DNA of 64,000 nucleotides from NCBI GenBank assembly GCA_028829895.1, contig CM054180.1, positions 103,406,635-103,470,634 of the forward strand. The letters run 5' to 3'. The stretch comes from Sinotaia quadrata (lineage: Eukaryota; Mollusca; Gastropoda; Architaenioglossa; Viviparidae). Shown here in pieces: positions 12,876-25,070 of this stretch (positions are counted from its first letter, which is position 1; the number at the start of each line of letters is the position of its first letter). The position numbers and the translations under genes were made by a program. Below the pieces are notes generated by a model. That model was given only the letters and a program-made list of their open reading frames with translations. It was not told where the DNA came from and made no database searches.

Positions 12876-14646
12876 ACCATATAGCTGAAATATAGAGAGA
12901 CTACATAAAGATTGCCCACAGCCAGCCAGATTACTCTGGGAAGAACATTTGTATAATTTGGCTAAGCCCAGCCTTAAAAAATCATAAGTTTCATGAAATA
13001 TATTTAATATAAATCTTTAATTTTATTCTACCATAAAATCTCAAGTATAATGAACACTTTTAATAAAGTTTGGGTTTGTGTTATATGTAAAAAATAATTA
13101 TTTTATAAAGTTTTATTTTTTGGCAGTTTTATGTCAAAAGATGACTGAAGATATCATGTCATTTTATACATATAGTTACTATACTAAAGCAACTAATCTT
13201 AAAACTAGACCACCTCTTACCAGTAAACTATTTTTTTTTTTTTAAATCCAGTCTTCTCTTTTTTAAAAGAAAATTTGCTTGAATGGATAAATAGTGCAGA
13301 AGAAAGAAAGAAATATAGGTATATATGTCATATACGAATGCCGGTAAAACTACAAGGCTCCACTTCCCTACATGTGTTAATAATGTAAGACTTGAGCACA
13401 AATCTAATGTATGTTCGAGTGAGAATGATTTATCTAATACAAGAGCCAATGGAGTTGACTTTTTTCTATTATAATACAAATCTGAATTTGAGTTGCACAT
13501 TATGTTTGAGATTTTAGTGTTGTTTTCAGAATCTTAATTTTATTCATTCCTCGAAAAGTTTCTTGCCTAACTTAAATGTCATTGATTTACTCAACTGATA
13601 TCTGTATTGATGCGCTCTTCAAATGTTCATTGATATTGCAAATGGATTTTGGTTTCATGATTTATTTCTACTCGACATCCCCTTCCAACATTTGTTGATT
13701 TCACAAATATTATAATATTTATTTTTAAATTACCCTTTCAAAAAAAAAATGGAGATGTTAAATTATCATCACTGGATGGGCTGATACTAACTCTTCAAAT
13801 TAAATGTTCAGTTAATAAGACTGCAGTAGAAATATATATTGAATATATATGTATGTGCAAAAGTTATCCTCAGGCAATCTTTAAGCTATACAAAGTGTTT
13901 TGTAATCCTGACAGAACATTAGAAAAAGTACCTCACCTAGCGTATGGGCTGTACATGTTTAGAAGTATTTTTCTAAAATATGTCAAGAAATTTATCCAAA
14001 AATTATGCAATTTAAGAAACAAATCTGAATGTCAAATATTTTCTATTAACTCAGGCTCCTCCGGTTTTGCATGAAATTGAAAAGTTAATGGATGGTGCAC
14101 TAAGCTGCAGAAAACTTTCTTAAAGCTTTGTGCATACATATTTCCAGTAGTTGTTTTTGTAGTAACCATTTATTTATTCATTAACAGATTATGATGCTTT
14201 TTATTGTTGCATATTGAGATTAAGAGTCAAGTCTTAAAAGCTTCATTATAAAATATACCCGTCCTCCATCTCAACATAGGGAGCTTCTCTCGGACTTGTC
14301 TAACCGGTTTCCTCATGGGGAGTTGATAAGTGAGAACTTACAAGAGTATGATATTTGTTTCTTAAACTTGCTTTTCCTGTTTTAATAATGTTTATGATCT
14401 GTTACCCCAATAAGATGTTTAACAATGCTAATGAATTATTTAATTGTATGTTTTGCATAGAAGACAAAAGCAGTTCCAATGTTTTGAATGCAGTATTAAT
14501 ATTTTTATATGCTAGAAATTTACTTGTATAAATTAATTGGCACATTTATTAATAGTGAACCAGTTATTGATATGACATCTGTTATTATTTTTTTAAATTG
14601 TTGATTGTAAAGCATTTTATTTATTTATTTATTTTTTCAGAACTGA

Positions 14647-14668
14647 ATTTCTTGAATATTCAAGAAAT
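14647..14668. promoter_or_regulatory. Perfect 22-bp palindrome matching a four-unit heat shock element
   Basis: The core TTCTTGAATATTCAAGAA equals TTCnnGAAnnTTCnnGAA, the HSF recognition pattern of alternating inverted pentamers. The symmetry extends two further bases on each side. No promoter is evident nearby, so function is unproven; it could also form a hairpin if transcribed. Confidence 0.45.
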
Positions 14669-14814
14669 CTGTATATAATTTAGTGCAAGAAATCAAACTG
14701 CTAGTGACAATGTCAGATTATTTAGGGTCTTAAATTCTACAGAATTGTGCAAAGTGGGTTCCAAAGCAGGTTGTTTATGAGCATAGAGAAATATTATAAA
14801 GTGTGCTGTCTGAG

Positions 14815-14915
14815 ACATGATGAAATATGTTCTTTGAGTCATCAACAGACATGATGAAATATGTTTTTAAGCTGAATCATCAACAGACTTGATGAAATGT
14901 GCTCTTTAAAGTTGT
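14815..14915. repeat. Short tandem repeat, three units of 34-38 bp
   Basis: ACATGATGAAATATGTTCTTT, or close variants, begins near 14815, 14849 and 14887. Each is followed by a TCATCAACAG-like link. Confidence 0.8.
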
Positions 14916-17900
14916 AAATCATCAGTTGTTGGTTGGTGGTTTTTTAAAAAAAAATATTTGTAAGCATTTTGTCACAATAAACTGTCTAGCCTCACAATTG
15001 TCTATGCATTTCATAACCTTTGACAGCATTAACACACACAATTAATTCATCAGTGTACGGTGTTGTTACTTCTGGTGATGCAGAGAATGGAGCCGATATC
15101 TTTTCTCACAAAGTAATCCTAACAACATTTTGACAACACTCAAAATAACAGATGTCATTTGACCAGCTGGTCAAGGGCAACATTAGTGCCAGTGAGAGCC
15201 TTCTCCAGAAAATATGAAACAGCGTTTGTAGATATTTTTTTGGCTTACCCTCACATTTTATATATTGCTTTATTTTGGGCTAGCGTCCAAATATACTTTT
15301 GTTTTCTTAAATCAGTTTGAAATCAATAGTATATATCTAAACATTAGCATCATTCTTGCATTAATCCATCTCCTTCGTGTACGAATGCATCTCTGCATGA
15401 TGAGACTAATTTAAATTTTCCTTTTAAATAAAATGGATTTAAAATTTGTTTTAGCTGGTTGATTTCTTGCAAAATTATTCACACTAATTCACTTGATTTA
15501 TTTTTTTTTAAACTACCATTAGATTTTGGTCCTTTTTTATTTCTGTTTTCAACTAATTGGAGAATAAGTTTATGAAGACAACCAATAACAGGAGAGTTTC
15601 AGCTCCTTAAAATAATCATCACATATTTAAGAATAGTTTTGGGCTTATTTGTTTTGTATACTTATGTACAAATATTTTTAGGAAAGTTCTGACTTATTTT
15701 TTCTTCTCATTCTATTTCCATACAAATGTGTGTACATAATGCAGAATGTTTTAGATAGTTACTATTAATCTGATATATGCTGTTTGTGTTGATGTTTCAG
15801 TTTTTGATACTTTGTCAAGAGCATTCTTGCTCATCAAACTTCATGAAAAGAGTACAGATTTGAAAGTTTGTTTTTGTATTTTAGGCATGTTTGCTTGCTA
15901 GTGAAATAGCAAAGCCCACAGTTAAGTGCTAATCTTTTTATATGTTTTGTGTATAAGCTATTGATTTTCAACTCAGCAGTTTAAATTGGCATTTGGTCAG
16001 AAGTTTGTTATTTCTGTTAACATTTGTAGTATGGTTAGGTCATAGAAGGGCTTCTGGAGAGAAAGAGTTACATTTTCTTATCTTGAAATTCTCTTGATTA
16101 AAAAAAATTAGGCTCTGTATGTATAGGGATGGGAGTGGGGGGTTTGCTTTTTAAATTTGAATTGTACAGAATGGTGATAATAATTTTTCTTTTTCTGTTT
16201 CCCCCCATTTTTTTTTCTGCCCCTTGCTAGCATAATATTGGGGCCTGACTCATCCTCCCCTTTATTCAGATGTTTTGCCATAACTACTGGACAGAGACTG
16301 TCTTTTTATGATAACACATATCCAGCAATAATTATTAACCACAAAGCTTTGGAAATTGAAACAGGGTTAGTTTGGATGGAGTTTTATTTTATTGTTTTGA
16401 GTAATTGCAGGGTCCTTAATAACTTTCTGTTTTTGGAATTGTATTAAACTATACTGTAAACTATACTGTACTACCACGATAATTGAGATATGAAAGGATT
16501 TTTCGACAACAAAGCATGCATATATCTTTTTCTATGATCTTTGTGTGTGTGTATATATATATATATAATCTTTTAAGGCATACTTCTTCATTGTTCACAC
16601 TCATGCTCTTCTGTTTATTTGAGTGCTTTCGAAGCATTATTCAACACAGTTTATACAACTCTTTTACTATAAAGCATTATTAACTCCATATTTGTTCTGT
16701 TCATTTAAATTTAGAAATTTCTCATCTCCCCGATTAATTCTAGCTCTAACAATTAGATGCACTTAATTAATAAGCCCAAATCCATTTTTCCTCCTGTAGA
16801 CTTAAAGGAGAGACAGTTATGAAAATACCAAATTTTCTCATATTTTTTTTTAATTATAGGTATTTTTTTAAAAATGTTTACATATGCATAGGATATTGAT
16901 TGCAATTTTCATCCATGGAACTAATAAATAATGATGGAGAATGTTTTATACAAATAATTAAACTGACATTTCCATTGTACAATTGGCTGTTGTTACAGAA
17001 AAAATTAATACTGATATATAAAAATATATATATATATATATTACCTGCAAAGTTTGATGGTAATTACTTGACTCTAGTCTAGTCAATTTTTATAATTCTT
17101 GTGTGTAAACATATATTTTTATAATATGTATATCTCTGAGAGTGAAGGGTGGGTGTTAGATTTTGAAAAAGAACTTTCATTTTCATCACTGTTTTTCAAT
17201 GAAATTTCAGTTTTGTAGAAAGGCCATTGTAAATATGACGAGCAACACTGTACAGCTGATATGCTTGAAATTCTTTTTTAGATGCATGCAATCACAGAGT
17301 GTGCATGAGATAGAGAGGAAGTAGTTGTTACAGTTACCGATGTATGTACTTTTAATAGCTAGTAAGAACTGCTTGTCTTTTTCATAACCTTGAATTTTGT
17401 ACAAACTATACAAGTCTTATCCTCTTCATTCGTACCATGTTTGATATGTTTGGGTAAAATATGTAATTTTCTCGTTTGTTTTTTTCTTTGACAGAAAATT
17501 TTTTTAATTAAATTTGTATTGCCAACACTTGAATACATCGCAGGGGCTGTAAATGGAATTATTACTTTTTTTTTTATTTTGTAGTTTATATGCAAAAGTC
17601 ATGGTCACATTTGCAAAGACTTGTAGATAAAAATATATTTAATTAATAACTCTCTCTTAAGTGTTAGAACAATGGAAGGAAATGTTTTCAGTCTTTGAGC
17701 AGATGTATTAATCTTATAGTGTTATGAGCAGTTGCTTTTGTATTAATCTTACAAAATTGTTTGTGTAAATAAATAACAGTAATAATGTATACTAAAAAAT
17801 GTCTATTTAGACTTGCCCTATTTAACTATTAAGAATCAATGGGTGTATTTTGTATAACTTTCTTTTTAAAATGACCATGGTTTTAATTACAGTATATTTT

Positions 17901-18251
17901 GTTGTTGTTTCTTCCATGACAGTAACTTACCAGAATGTTTATAAAAAATATTTTTTTGTGAATCATTCATGAATCAGTTAAAGTTTGGAAAACATTTTCA
18001 TCCCCCTTAGATTGATTACCACTGCATTCCTTTTAAGTTTTCATTGCACACTGTAACCAATGCCACATGATCATACATCTAAGGGATTTATATTATTGAA
18101 AATTTTCATCACAAGTAATTTAGTTGATATGGGGTTTGGAATGCATTCCTATGTTATTATTATGTACAGAAAATGCTTCATACTTTTGGTTTTTGTTTTT
18201 TTATTAACACAGTGAAATTAAACACTTGCACTGATGTATAGTCACACAATT

Positions 18252-18253
18252 GA

Positions 18254-18285
<32 letters not shown>

Positions 18286-18288
18286 TGA
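18252..18288. repeat. (TG)n/(CGTG)n microsatellite
   Basis: A TG run passes into four CGTG units. It lies where the T-rich tract ends. Confidence 0.9.
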
Positions 18289-18740
18289 GAATGCATGTGA
18301 GAAGTTAAATGTTTGTAAATGAAAATATGTGATGAGTTTATTAATAGTAAGTAATTTTTCTCAATTAAAAGGTATATTGTAAATATTTTCTGTTAATTAT
18401 TTATTTATAATCTCTTGATATAACATCATGAATGGAAAAAGCATCTTTAAACTATAAAAAGAAAATATTTAACAAAATTTTAGAAGTGTGTAAGTGCTTA
18501 CGGTTACATCACACAATCTGAAAATATTGTTGTACAGGAAAATAAGTGAGAAACTGTGTAGCAAGATTGTGTAGACTGTAGAGTATAGAGAAGGAAAAGT
18601 AAAAACTGGAATGTGTCCATTACTTAGTTAATACATACCTTTTGGGCACGTCTGACACTTAAAATGTAATGGAAGACCAAGAGAAACCTACATTCGGTAT
18701 GAAAGATGGATATGACAATGACTAATTTTGCCAACAGGGG

Positions 18741-18920
18741 CCAGTGATGCCCTTTGGGTCTGTCAGCACTCCAGCTACATTCACACAACTTATGACATCT
18801 TTTACTGCTGTGTTTTCATGGATGACATCGATTCCCATTCAAAAATGCCAGTGTCTGTTTAATTGCAAAACTCAGTGCTGTTGCACTCAACTTGGGTCTG
18901 AAACTGTCAGTTCTTAGAAC
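18741..18920 (+). pseudogene. Ty3/gypsy-like reverse transcriptase fragment
   Basis: Three adjacent pieces in three frames follow the order of a Ty3/gypsy RT. First comes VMPFGSVSTPATFTQLM, matching the MPFGL.NAPATFQ.LM block. Next is VFMDDIDSHS, matching the Y.DD catalytic box and the following IxxxS. Last is IAKLSAVALNLGLKL, matching the helix before the Lys/Cys block. Frameshifts and stops separate the pieces, so this is an inactive fossil. I see no LTR, integrase or protease nearby. Confidence 0.8.
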
Positions 18921-20428
18921 ACACTCTTTATATTTTTTTTTTCCTCTAGTGAGGCAAATACACCTTCAAAACAATGTTGAGTTTATTAGGTTCAATTCAT
19001 ACTTAGATTATTTCATAAGTACATGTAGTGTTGTGAAACTTGAATTCAAAACAGATGTTGTCTCGTACAATGTCAGAAGTTACAGGAATATACTTTCTCA
19101 ACTAGTTAGGTAATATAATAATCTAATAATTATTTCATTATTATCTAGCATAGACCATCATGAATTAGGAAAATGTCCATAGAACTATCCTTATTACAAA
19201 CTGTTTTTTCATTATACATATTCACTTTACTTATTAACCTATAGGCAATTTCCTTATTAGTATAATCTATCTTTACTGATCCATTGTTTAACACTTAAGC
19301 AAATCTTTGTGCATTTGAGTACTACATGATCAGGCTATATTTTTGATAGAGGATCTCACATTAAATATAATTCTCGTAAACTTTAATAATATGATAGATG
19401 CTCTCAGAAACTGACACTACATGAATGTGGCAACATCACTAGAATCACTATGCCTGATTTCAAGCTCCAGGGATGAATTGTAAATATTTATTTAGACAAA
19501 ATGTTTCAACAACACTATTTCAATGGTTTTATAACTACAGTCTCAGATCTCCAATCCCAAAGCTGGTAATTCATGAGGACAGAAACACAAAATGTAAAAC
19601 GACGACAACACTGCAAATACTCAATATTTTAGAACAGAAGCAGATCCTCAAATGATTGGAAAGTACCATCATTGCAGAATTCATAAGCTTAAAAATCCAA
19701 TGCAGAAGTATGAATGCTGTATATTATACATATATTTACAATCAGTATTACAGTCCAACAGACTTCTTGAAACTGACACCTGAAACACTTTCTAAATAGC
19801 AGAGAATCACCCTCAGTAGTATTTCTCACACCATTTAAAAACATCTCTCAGGAATCAAATAGATTTAAAGACTGCATTATTATCTGGTGTCAGTCTAAAA
19901 TCATGAAACTACCCCAACCATGTGAATATTTTTCTTAAATCACAAACTTCATAATAAATCTGCTTGGTGTTTAAAGGTACATTTAGTTCTTAAGTTCACT
20001 CAAAAGTAACCTTTATCTGCATACAGGCATGTCACACTGCCCTCTTGTCATTTTAAAAAATAATCTTATAGGATGAGTCTGATGGAAAGGCAATGAAAAA
20101 TATTTAAAATTTTCATCCAGATTTTAACATTTAAATGTATAGAGTCCACAAAGAAATCGAATAACCAGTTGGACCAGATACCAAATGGCATATTACCAAC
20201 ACAGCGAAAGTAAGAATAAAGAAAAAATATGTATTTTATTAAATATAATCATCTTTCATTATGTATTATTTTGTATAGGCATGACCAACTGTCTGCTCGG
20301 TATCAAACGTTTGGTTCAAGGGATGGAATAACAAAATAAAAAATAAAATTTAGAATATGCATTTTGACAACAACAAAAAATGTAACAGAAAGTAATTTGG
20401 GGTCTTTATCCAAACCTATGAATAGTTC
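18921..20428. other. Intergenic, no recognised feature
   Basis: AT-rich, now slightly A-rich on the plus strand. I see short ORFs only, without family resemblance. Confidence 0.6.
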
Positions 20429-20640
20429 TTATTTGATGAGCACACCTTAAAACAATTATTCTTTCATTATTTGGTGAGGACACTTTAAAATAGGCATTCT
20501 TTCCTTATTTGGAGAGCACACTTTAAAATGGGCATTCTATCATTATTTGGAGAGCACACTTTAAAATGAGCATTCTATCATTATTTGGTGAGCACACTTT
20601 AAAACAGGCATTATTTGATGAGCATATTTGATACACCGGT
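20429..20640. repeat. 38-bp minisatellite, six copies
   Basis: TTGGTGAGCACACTTTAAAA-type units start at 20433, 20471, 20509, 20547, 20585 and 20615. Spacing is exactly 38 bp except for the last unit, which lost 8 bp. Confidence 0.93.
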
Positions 20641-20716
20641 TGAAACTTTCAGAGAACGAAAAAAGCTGAATCCATGTTGAGGAAAACCAAGCCCTTCCCC
20701 CACCTCCAAGAGTTGT

Positions 20717-21270
20717 CTAGGGCAGAGAATGCCAGTGAGCCATTTCTTGATTAACAGTAACGGAACTATTTATGTCTCTACAGATCGCTTTAATCCATCT
20801 TCTTACTTTTTCTTCTAAACCAAATTTCTCAAGAACCAGATATAAATGATCTTTAAGGGGTGGGGTCGATCTAAAGCTTTCTCTTGATCTACAGAAAACA
20901 GACAACTGGAAATATCTTTATCTTCAAAATAGTTTAATACATCACTAATAAAATGATCTACAGAAAATAGACAACTGGAAATCTCTTATTTTCATAATAG
21001 TTTAATACATCACTAATAAAATGATCTACAGAAAATAGACAACTGGAAATCTCTTTATCTTCATAATAGTTTAATACATCACTAATAAAATGATCTACAG
21101 AAAATAGACAACTGGAGATCTCTTTATCTTCATAATAGTTTAATACATCACTAATAAAATGATCTACAGAAAATAGACAACTGGAAAGATCTTTATCTTC
21201 ATAATAGTTTAATACATCACTAACAAAATGACAGTTGTTTAGGATACTGAGAATGCTGACTTTCAAAATT
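20717..21270 (-). pseudogene. Non-LTR retrotransposon reverse transcriptase fragment (L1/Tx1-like)
   Basis: The minus strand encodes, in order, an NNCHFVSDVLNYYEDKD segment, CLFSVDQEKALDR (RT motif A with its catalytic Asp), then VLEKFGLEEKVRRWIKAI and CRDINSSVTVN. This matches the order LISDVI..., SLDQEKAFDRV, VLEKFGFG..., WIK.LY..., SSV.VNG in L1- and Tx1-type RTs. A one-base shift separates motif A from the downstream part. The element stops just after the SSVTVN block, before the RQG and YADD regions. The motif-A part is expanded into a tandem array, listed separately. Clade placement is tentative. Confidence 0.8.
20886..21229. repeat. 69-bp tandem array inside the RT fragment, five units
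   Basis: GATCTACAGAAAA begins at 20886, 20955, 21023, 21092 and 21161, giving steps of 69, 68, 69 and 69. A 69-bp unit is 23 codons, so the RT frame (minus strand, ISDVLNYYEDKEISSCLFSVD) repeats in phase until the single 68-bp unit shifts it. Confidence 0.95.
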
Positions 21271-21664
21271 TCTTAATTACGACAATATTTTATAATCGAC
21301 GTTTCAAAGAGAAATAGGTCTCTATTTCTTCTGCGTTTTGTAGATTAGGGTAACGCAGGACATTTGTGAGTGACGGGCCAAGATGCGGGGATCAAGAAAT
21401 GAAAGCGTGCGTAAAATTCTTATGCTGGGTCGTGTGGGGCCTGGATTAAACTGTGTTCGAACTGTTCAATATCACATTAATTTCGTCTACTGCGATTTTG
21501 TTTTCCTGATTTATCCGCTGCATATTTTTATCTGTTTGCGGTAAATAGAATTTCCCGTGCATTCTGTTTGTTTATTTCTTCGGTTTGTGTACAATATTCT
21601 GTGAAAAGTGATAGTATTGTAGAGGATGTCATTGTAGGTGTAACACAATGCAATCTTAGTTAAA
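21271..21664. other. Intergenic, no recognised feature
   Basis: Moderate GC with several CpG dinucleotides around 21,300-21,560. No ORF or element is recognised. Confidence 0.5.
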
Positions 21665-22955
21665 GATTATTATTAATAATCGTCCATAACTAATTACAAG
21701 TGGTGAGAATCTTAATTTATGTTATTTATAGTTCTCCAGAAGATACCCACTCGTCTCTCTCACTTGGGGATATGTGGGTACTGTAAACGTTTTCTCTCTT
21801 CCACAACATTAAAGAAACATTTACCGTCACACAATATTTCCGTAGGTGGAAAACTTCTCACAAGAGGAGAAGATAACTCCATCTTTAATCTATATTTCGC
21901 GAGCTCCCATCTACCCACTAGCATATGGTTATCGATATGTGTAAGAAGGTCAATACATTTAACAATAGAAATAGCAAATACAATGAACAGATTATTTGAC
22001 ATCAATATTTCCATGAACCAGTTTAAATAGTTTCAATCTTTATATCCTAACACATAATTGAACAGATAGGTGTCAATATTATCAGAAAACAGAAATGGAG
22101 TTGTAGAGATTATAACGATAATTGCTCATAACCTTATCTAGGCAATGCCAGCAATAGTTTTTGCACACTTTCATAACACTTTCATAGCTTTCAAATCACA
22201 AGCTTATTGTTTATAACAGAATTGTCAGTTCTTCATCTTTCTCTTCCACACTGTAGAACTCTGATGAGCTGCTATTCTCTTGATACTAGTCCAGTGTTCC
22301 TTAACCATATTAGTTACCTGAAGCAGAACAACAATGTAGCAATTTCCAGTAACTTCCTTGTACCAGATATTCTACAATGTAGTTAAGCATACTTTGCCAC
22401 CATACATCAACAGAATGCAGTGTATCCTTACACTTACACACTAGTGTCCTTACACTTACACACTAATGGTAGAGGCTTCTCAAATCTGCCATGGTGGTAG
22501 TGGTTTATAAATCAGTAAACCAGGGGATTCTGGTAAAAAAACCAAAGGTTGCTTCTTCCCTGTAAAATATAATCAGGGAACAGTGCTAGGTTTTCCAGTT
22601 TATTTATCCCTAACTCCGTTTATTCTTACAGTCAAGTCTCAACTTACAGTTTCCTGCAATAGTATTTATTAGTCTGATACATGTATACAGCCTAATAAAT
22701 ACAACATAACAATTTTTATGAACAGGTTCACTAGAAACAATGTCAAGTGTTTAGCATACTACGTACAAGTATCATAGTTCACAATTTGTAGAAATAATAG
22801 TCTACTCACATAATACATCGATACGTAAAATGCAAATATAATATATCAAAAACAAAATATTTCTAAGTCCATTCTCTCTCAATCAGTTAGTTAACTCACC
22901 ATTAAGCTATCGGTTGCCTTTCATGACCGGACTTCTGCCACTCCAAAGGGATTAA
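21665..22955 (-). repeat. 1.2-kb dispersed repeat, copy 1 (inverted relative to copy 2 at 35.1-36.3 kb)
   Basis: Read on the minus strand, this segment aligns by eye along its length with 35,110-36,332 on the plus strand. Shared anchors are GGAGTGGC..GGTCATGAAA, CTATTATTTCTACAAATTG, CTGGAAATTGCTACATTGTT, TTGACACCTATGTGTTCAATTA and CACTTGTAATTAGTTATGG. Indels include about 60 bp (near 22,870-22,925) missing from copy 2. No LTR or obvious TIR was found. The TTAGTTATGG end is followed in both copies by an AT-rich palindrome. Confidence 0.85.
21760..22014 (-). CDS. 84-codon ORF within the 1.2-kb repeat, unknown product
   Basis: The ORF starts with MEILMSNNLF. Its second half is unusually protein-like for this neighbourhood, including LVGRWELAKYRLK and CDGKCFFNVVEERKRL, and it ends at a stop after PHIPK. 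The aligned part of copy 2 (near 36,060-36,230) has frameshifts. I do not recognise the family. It may be the remaining C-terminal exon of an element-encoded protein or of a captured gene. Expression is unproven. Confidence 0.25.
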   Translation of the reverse strand: MEILMSNNLFIVFAISIVKCIDLLTHIDNHMLVGRWELAKYRLKMELSSPLVRSFPPTEILCDGKCFFNVVEERKRLQYPHIPK

Positions 22956-23245
22956 AGAATACATTTCTTTTTCAACAGGTAAACTTTGATCTCAGCTCAT
23001 TGGCTGGTCTCGTTCTTGTAAATCTTAACCATTGGTTAATAAAACTACTCATCCACATAAGACCATTTTATATTACATCAGCAAATTCTAGCACATTCAT
23101 TACCTGAGTTGTATACTTCCAACTTTGAAACTTAAAAATATCAGCATAAGCAGTACCCAAGGTCGGGTAATTTAACAATTTATATAACAAGTTTAGATAT
23201 AACGATAGGCAAATTTACTCCGTCACAGTAGGGATTTATAATATT

Positions 23246-23462
23246 TGTGTGTTCCGCTCACACTCACCCCAGAAGCCGCAATAGACCTTTCATCTTCATG
23301 ATGTTCTCTGTCTTGGTCTGCTTCTGGGGGATCCTCACAGTCTCGCGGTGCATCTGAGGTGGAGGCAGTAGGTCTGGCGGAAGGGAGTGAAACAGGTCGC
23401 ACCAGTTTGGCGCACGCCCTCAACTGCCCTCCGTCGGAAGGGGGGAGGGGGGCGAAGCTGCC
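23246..23462 (-). repeat. GC-rich exon-like dispersed module, copy A
   Basis: One of three copies in the window (others 25,303-25,481 plus and 58,936-59,152 minus). On the minus strand it runs from a C/G-rich start (GGCAGCTTCGCCCC) through GTGCGCCA and GTGCGACC boxes and a pyrimidine-rich tract ending CCTCAG. An 86-base open stretch then ends at CTTCTGG|GGTGAGTGTGAG. It is distinctly GC-rich against AT-rich surroundings. The 22-bp minisatellite abuts its 5' side. Confidence 0.85.
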
Positions 23463-23880
23463 TTGGTGTAAGGGTGTGATAGTATTGTAGGTCTGTCTTG
23501 GTAATATTGTAGGGATGTCATGATAATAATGTAGGTCTGTCTTGGTAATATTGTAGGGATGTAGTGATAATATTCTAGGGATGTCGTGATAATACTGTAG
23601 GGATGTCGTAATAGTAATGTAGGGATGTCTTGGTAATATTGTAGGGATAGTAATGTAGGGATGTCGTAATAATATTGTGGGGATGTCGTAATAATATTGT
23701 GGGGATGTCTTGGTAATATTGTAGGGGTGTCGTGATAATATTGCAGGGATGTGATAGTATGGTAGGGGATAATAGCGTAGGGATGTCGTGATAGTATTGT
23801 AGGGAAAGTGATAATATTATATGGATGTCGCAATAATATTGTAGGGGATGTTGTGGTAATATTGTAGGGATGTCGTGCAT
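23463..23880. repeat. 22-bp-type minisatellite, about 18 units
   Basis: Variants of ATTGTAGGGATGTCGTGATA fill the tract, with alternating TCGTGATA, TCTTGGTA and TCGTAATA forms and occasional deletions. The Tyr/Ile/Pro-rich ORFs read from it on the minus strand are artefacts. Confidence 0.93.
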
Positions 23881-25033
23881 ATTTCGTTTTGAAGGTTTAC
23901 CACTCTTTCTACTATTGCTTTGTTTTGTTTTGTTTTTGCCTTGAGATCTCTGTTAGATTTTTAAAATACAAATATTGTTTCTCTTTAGTTGTCGATCTTG
24001 ACCTGAGCTCGGAGTAAGCTAGAACTTTCTGTTTATAAAATGTTGCATTTAGTGTGAAACATTTGTTCTTGTTTGTTATTGCTTTTTGCAGTCTCTTTGC
24101 TTGTGCTTATAATACCCAGAGTGCAATAGTTTTAAGAAGTAAAGTTAGCGTTTAGATTTGTTGCGGATGAATTCTATACAAGTATACATAAAATAAATAT
24201 TTTATACCATTCTTTTAGACTAGCAGTGATAATTTTTTTTAAAAAACTCAACTTGAATGGCATTTAGTCATGCTCGTGAAGTTCCAATCGATTGGTACCT
24301 GTTTACCGACTTTGTATCAAAAGCATACGGATTCCTTTTTGGAGCAACAGTATGCGATCTTTTGGATCAAAAATATATTCATTTAGGCCTACTTAATGTA
24401 ATTATCCAGTCAGGGTTCACAGCAAATTTGAAAAGCCCTTGAAAAATCATAACCATCTTGAAAAGAACTAGATTTTTATTTCCTTGAAAAACACTTGAAT
24501 TTGTCTGTTAAACTCTTACCCTATACTTAAAATATATTTAGATAGATAGAGAATGTTAAAAATCTTTCTATGTCACGTTCGTGATCCTGTTTGGCAAAGC
24601 AAACACATTTAAATAATGTCGTTTTGAAATAATTATGGTGTAGGCCTACTAAGTTCCTTTTTTCTATTCCAAACTATTTTGTCATTCTCTTTTGAGACTA
24701 TTATTTTCCCTTCTACGGGTTAAAAATAAAAAAAAACATATAAACAAAAGCGAACAGAAAAAACACGAACCTGTTATCCCAAAATGGAGGAATTGGACTC
24801 GTAGACATTAAGAAATAAGTAGACAAGTCTCATTTTGTATCAAACAATAAATCTTCTCTCATCTATCAGCGCCTATTGGATCAGTGTCGGCCAGCTTTGG
24901 TTGGGACTAACATTATGGACGGCTGTCAATATTCAAATCTGCAGCACACTAACCTCATTATTATGAGGAAAGTGTTCGAATTTGAAACATTTTCAAAACA
25001 TATTAACTAAATTTTTATACGCTAAAACATCAA

Positions 25034-25070
<37 letters not shown>

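Larger units (their letters stand above)
6125..18300 (+). other. Gene-free T-rich 12-kb tract, possible very long 3' UTR
   Basis: The tract begins at the stop codon of the first gene. The plus strand is persistently T-rich, with many runs of eight or more T and far fewer A runs, up to about 18.3 kb; A-rich sequence takes over near 18.4 kb. AATAAA hexamers occur at several places (for example 7638 and 7762), so a short 3' end is also possible. The SET introns and the minus-strand ASB gene show the same sense-strand T bias less strongly, so I infer plus-strand transcription through much of the tract. I find no convincing coding exon. Hydrophobic ORFs here are products of T-rich codons. Confidence 0.4.

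Noticed and set aside
12583..12888. 101-codon ORF with repeated LNIAI phrases
   Set aside because: It reads a degenerate DNA tandem repeat; composition is driven by T-rich codons.
23420..23880. Two Tyr/Ile/Pro/His-rich ORFs of over 100 codons on the minus strand
   Set aside because: They translate the 22-bp minisatellite in two frames.
24257..24442. 61-codon ORF upstream of the exon-like module copy B
   Set aside because: Short, no recognisable family and no splice context.
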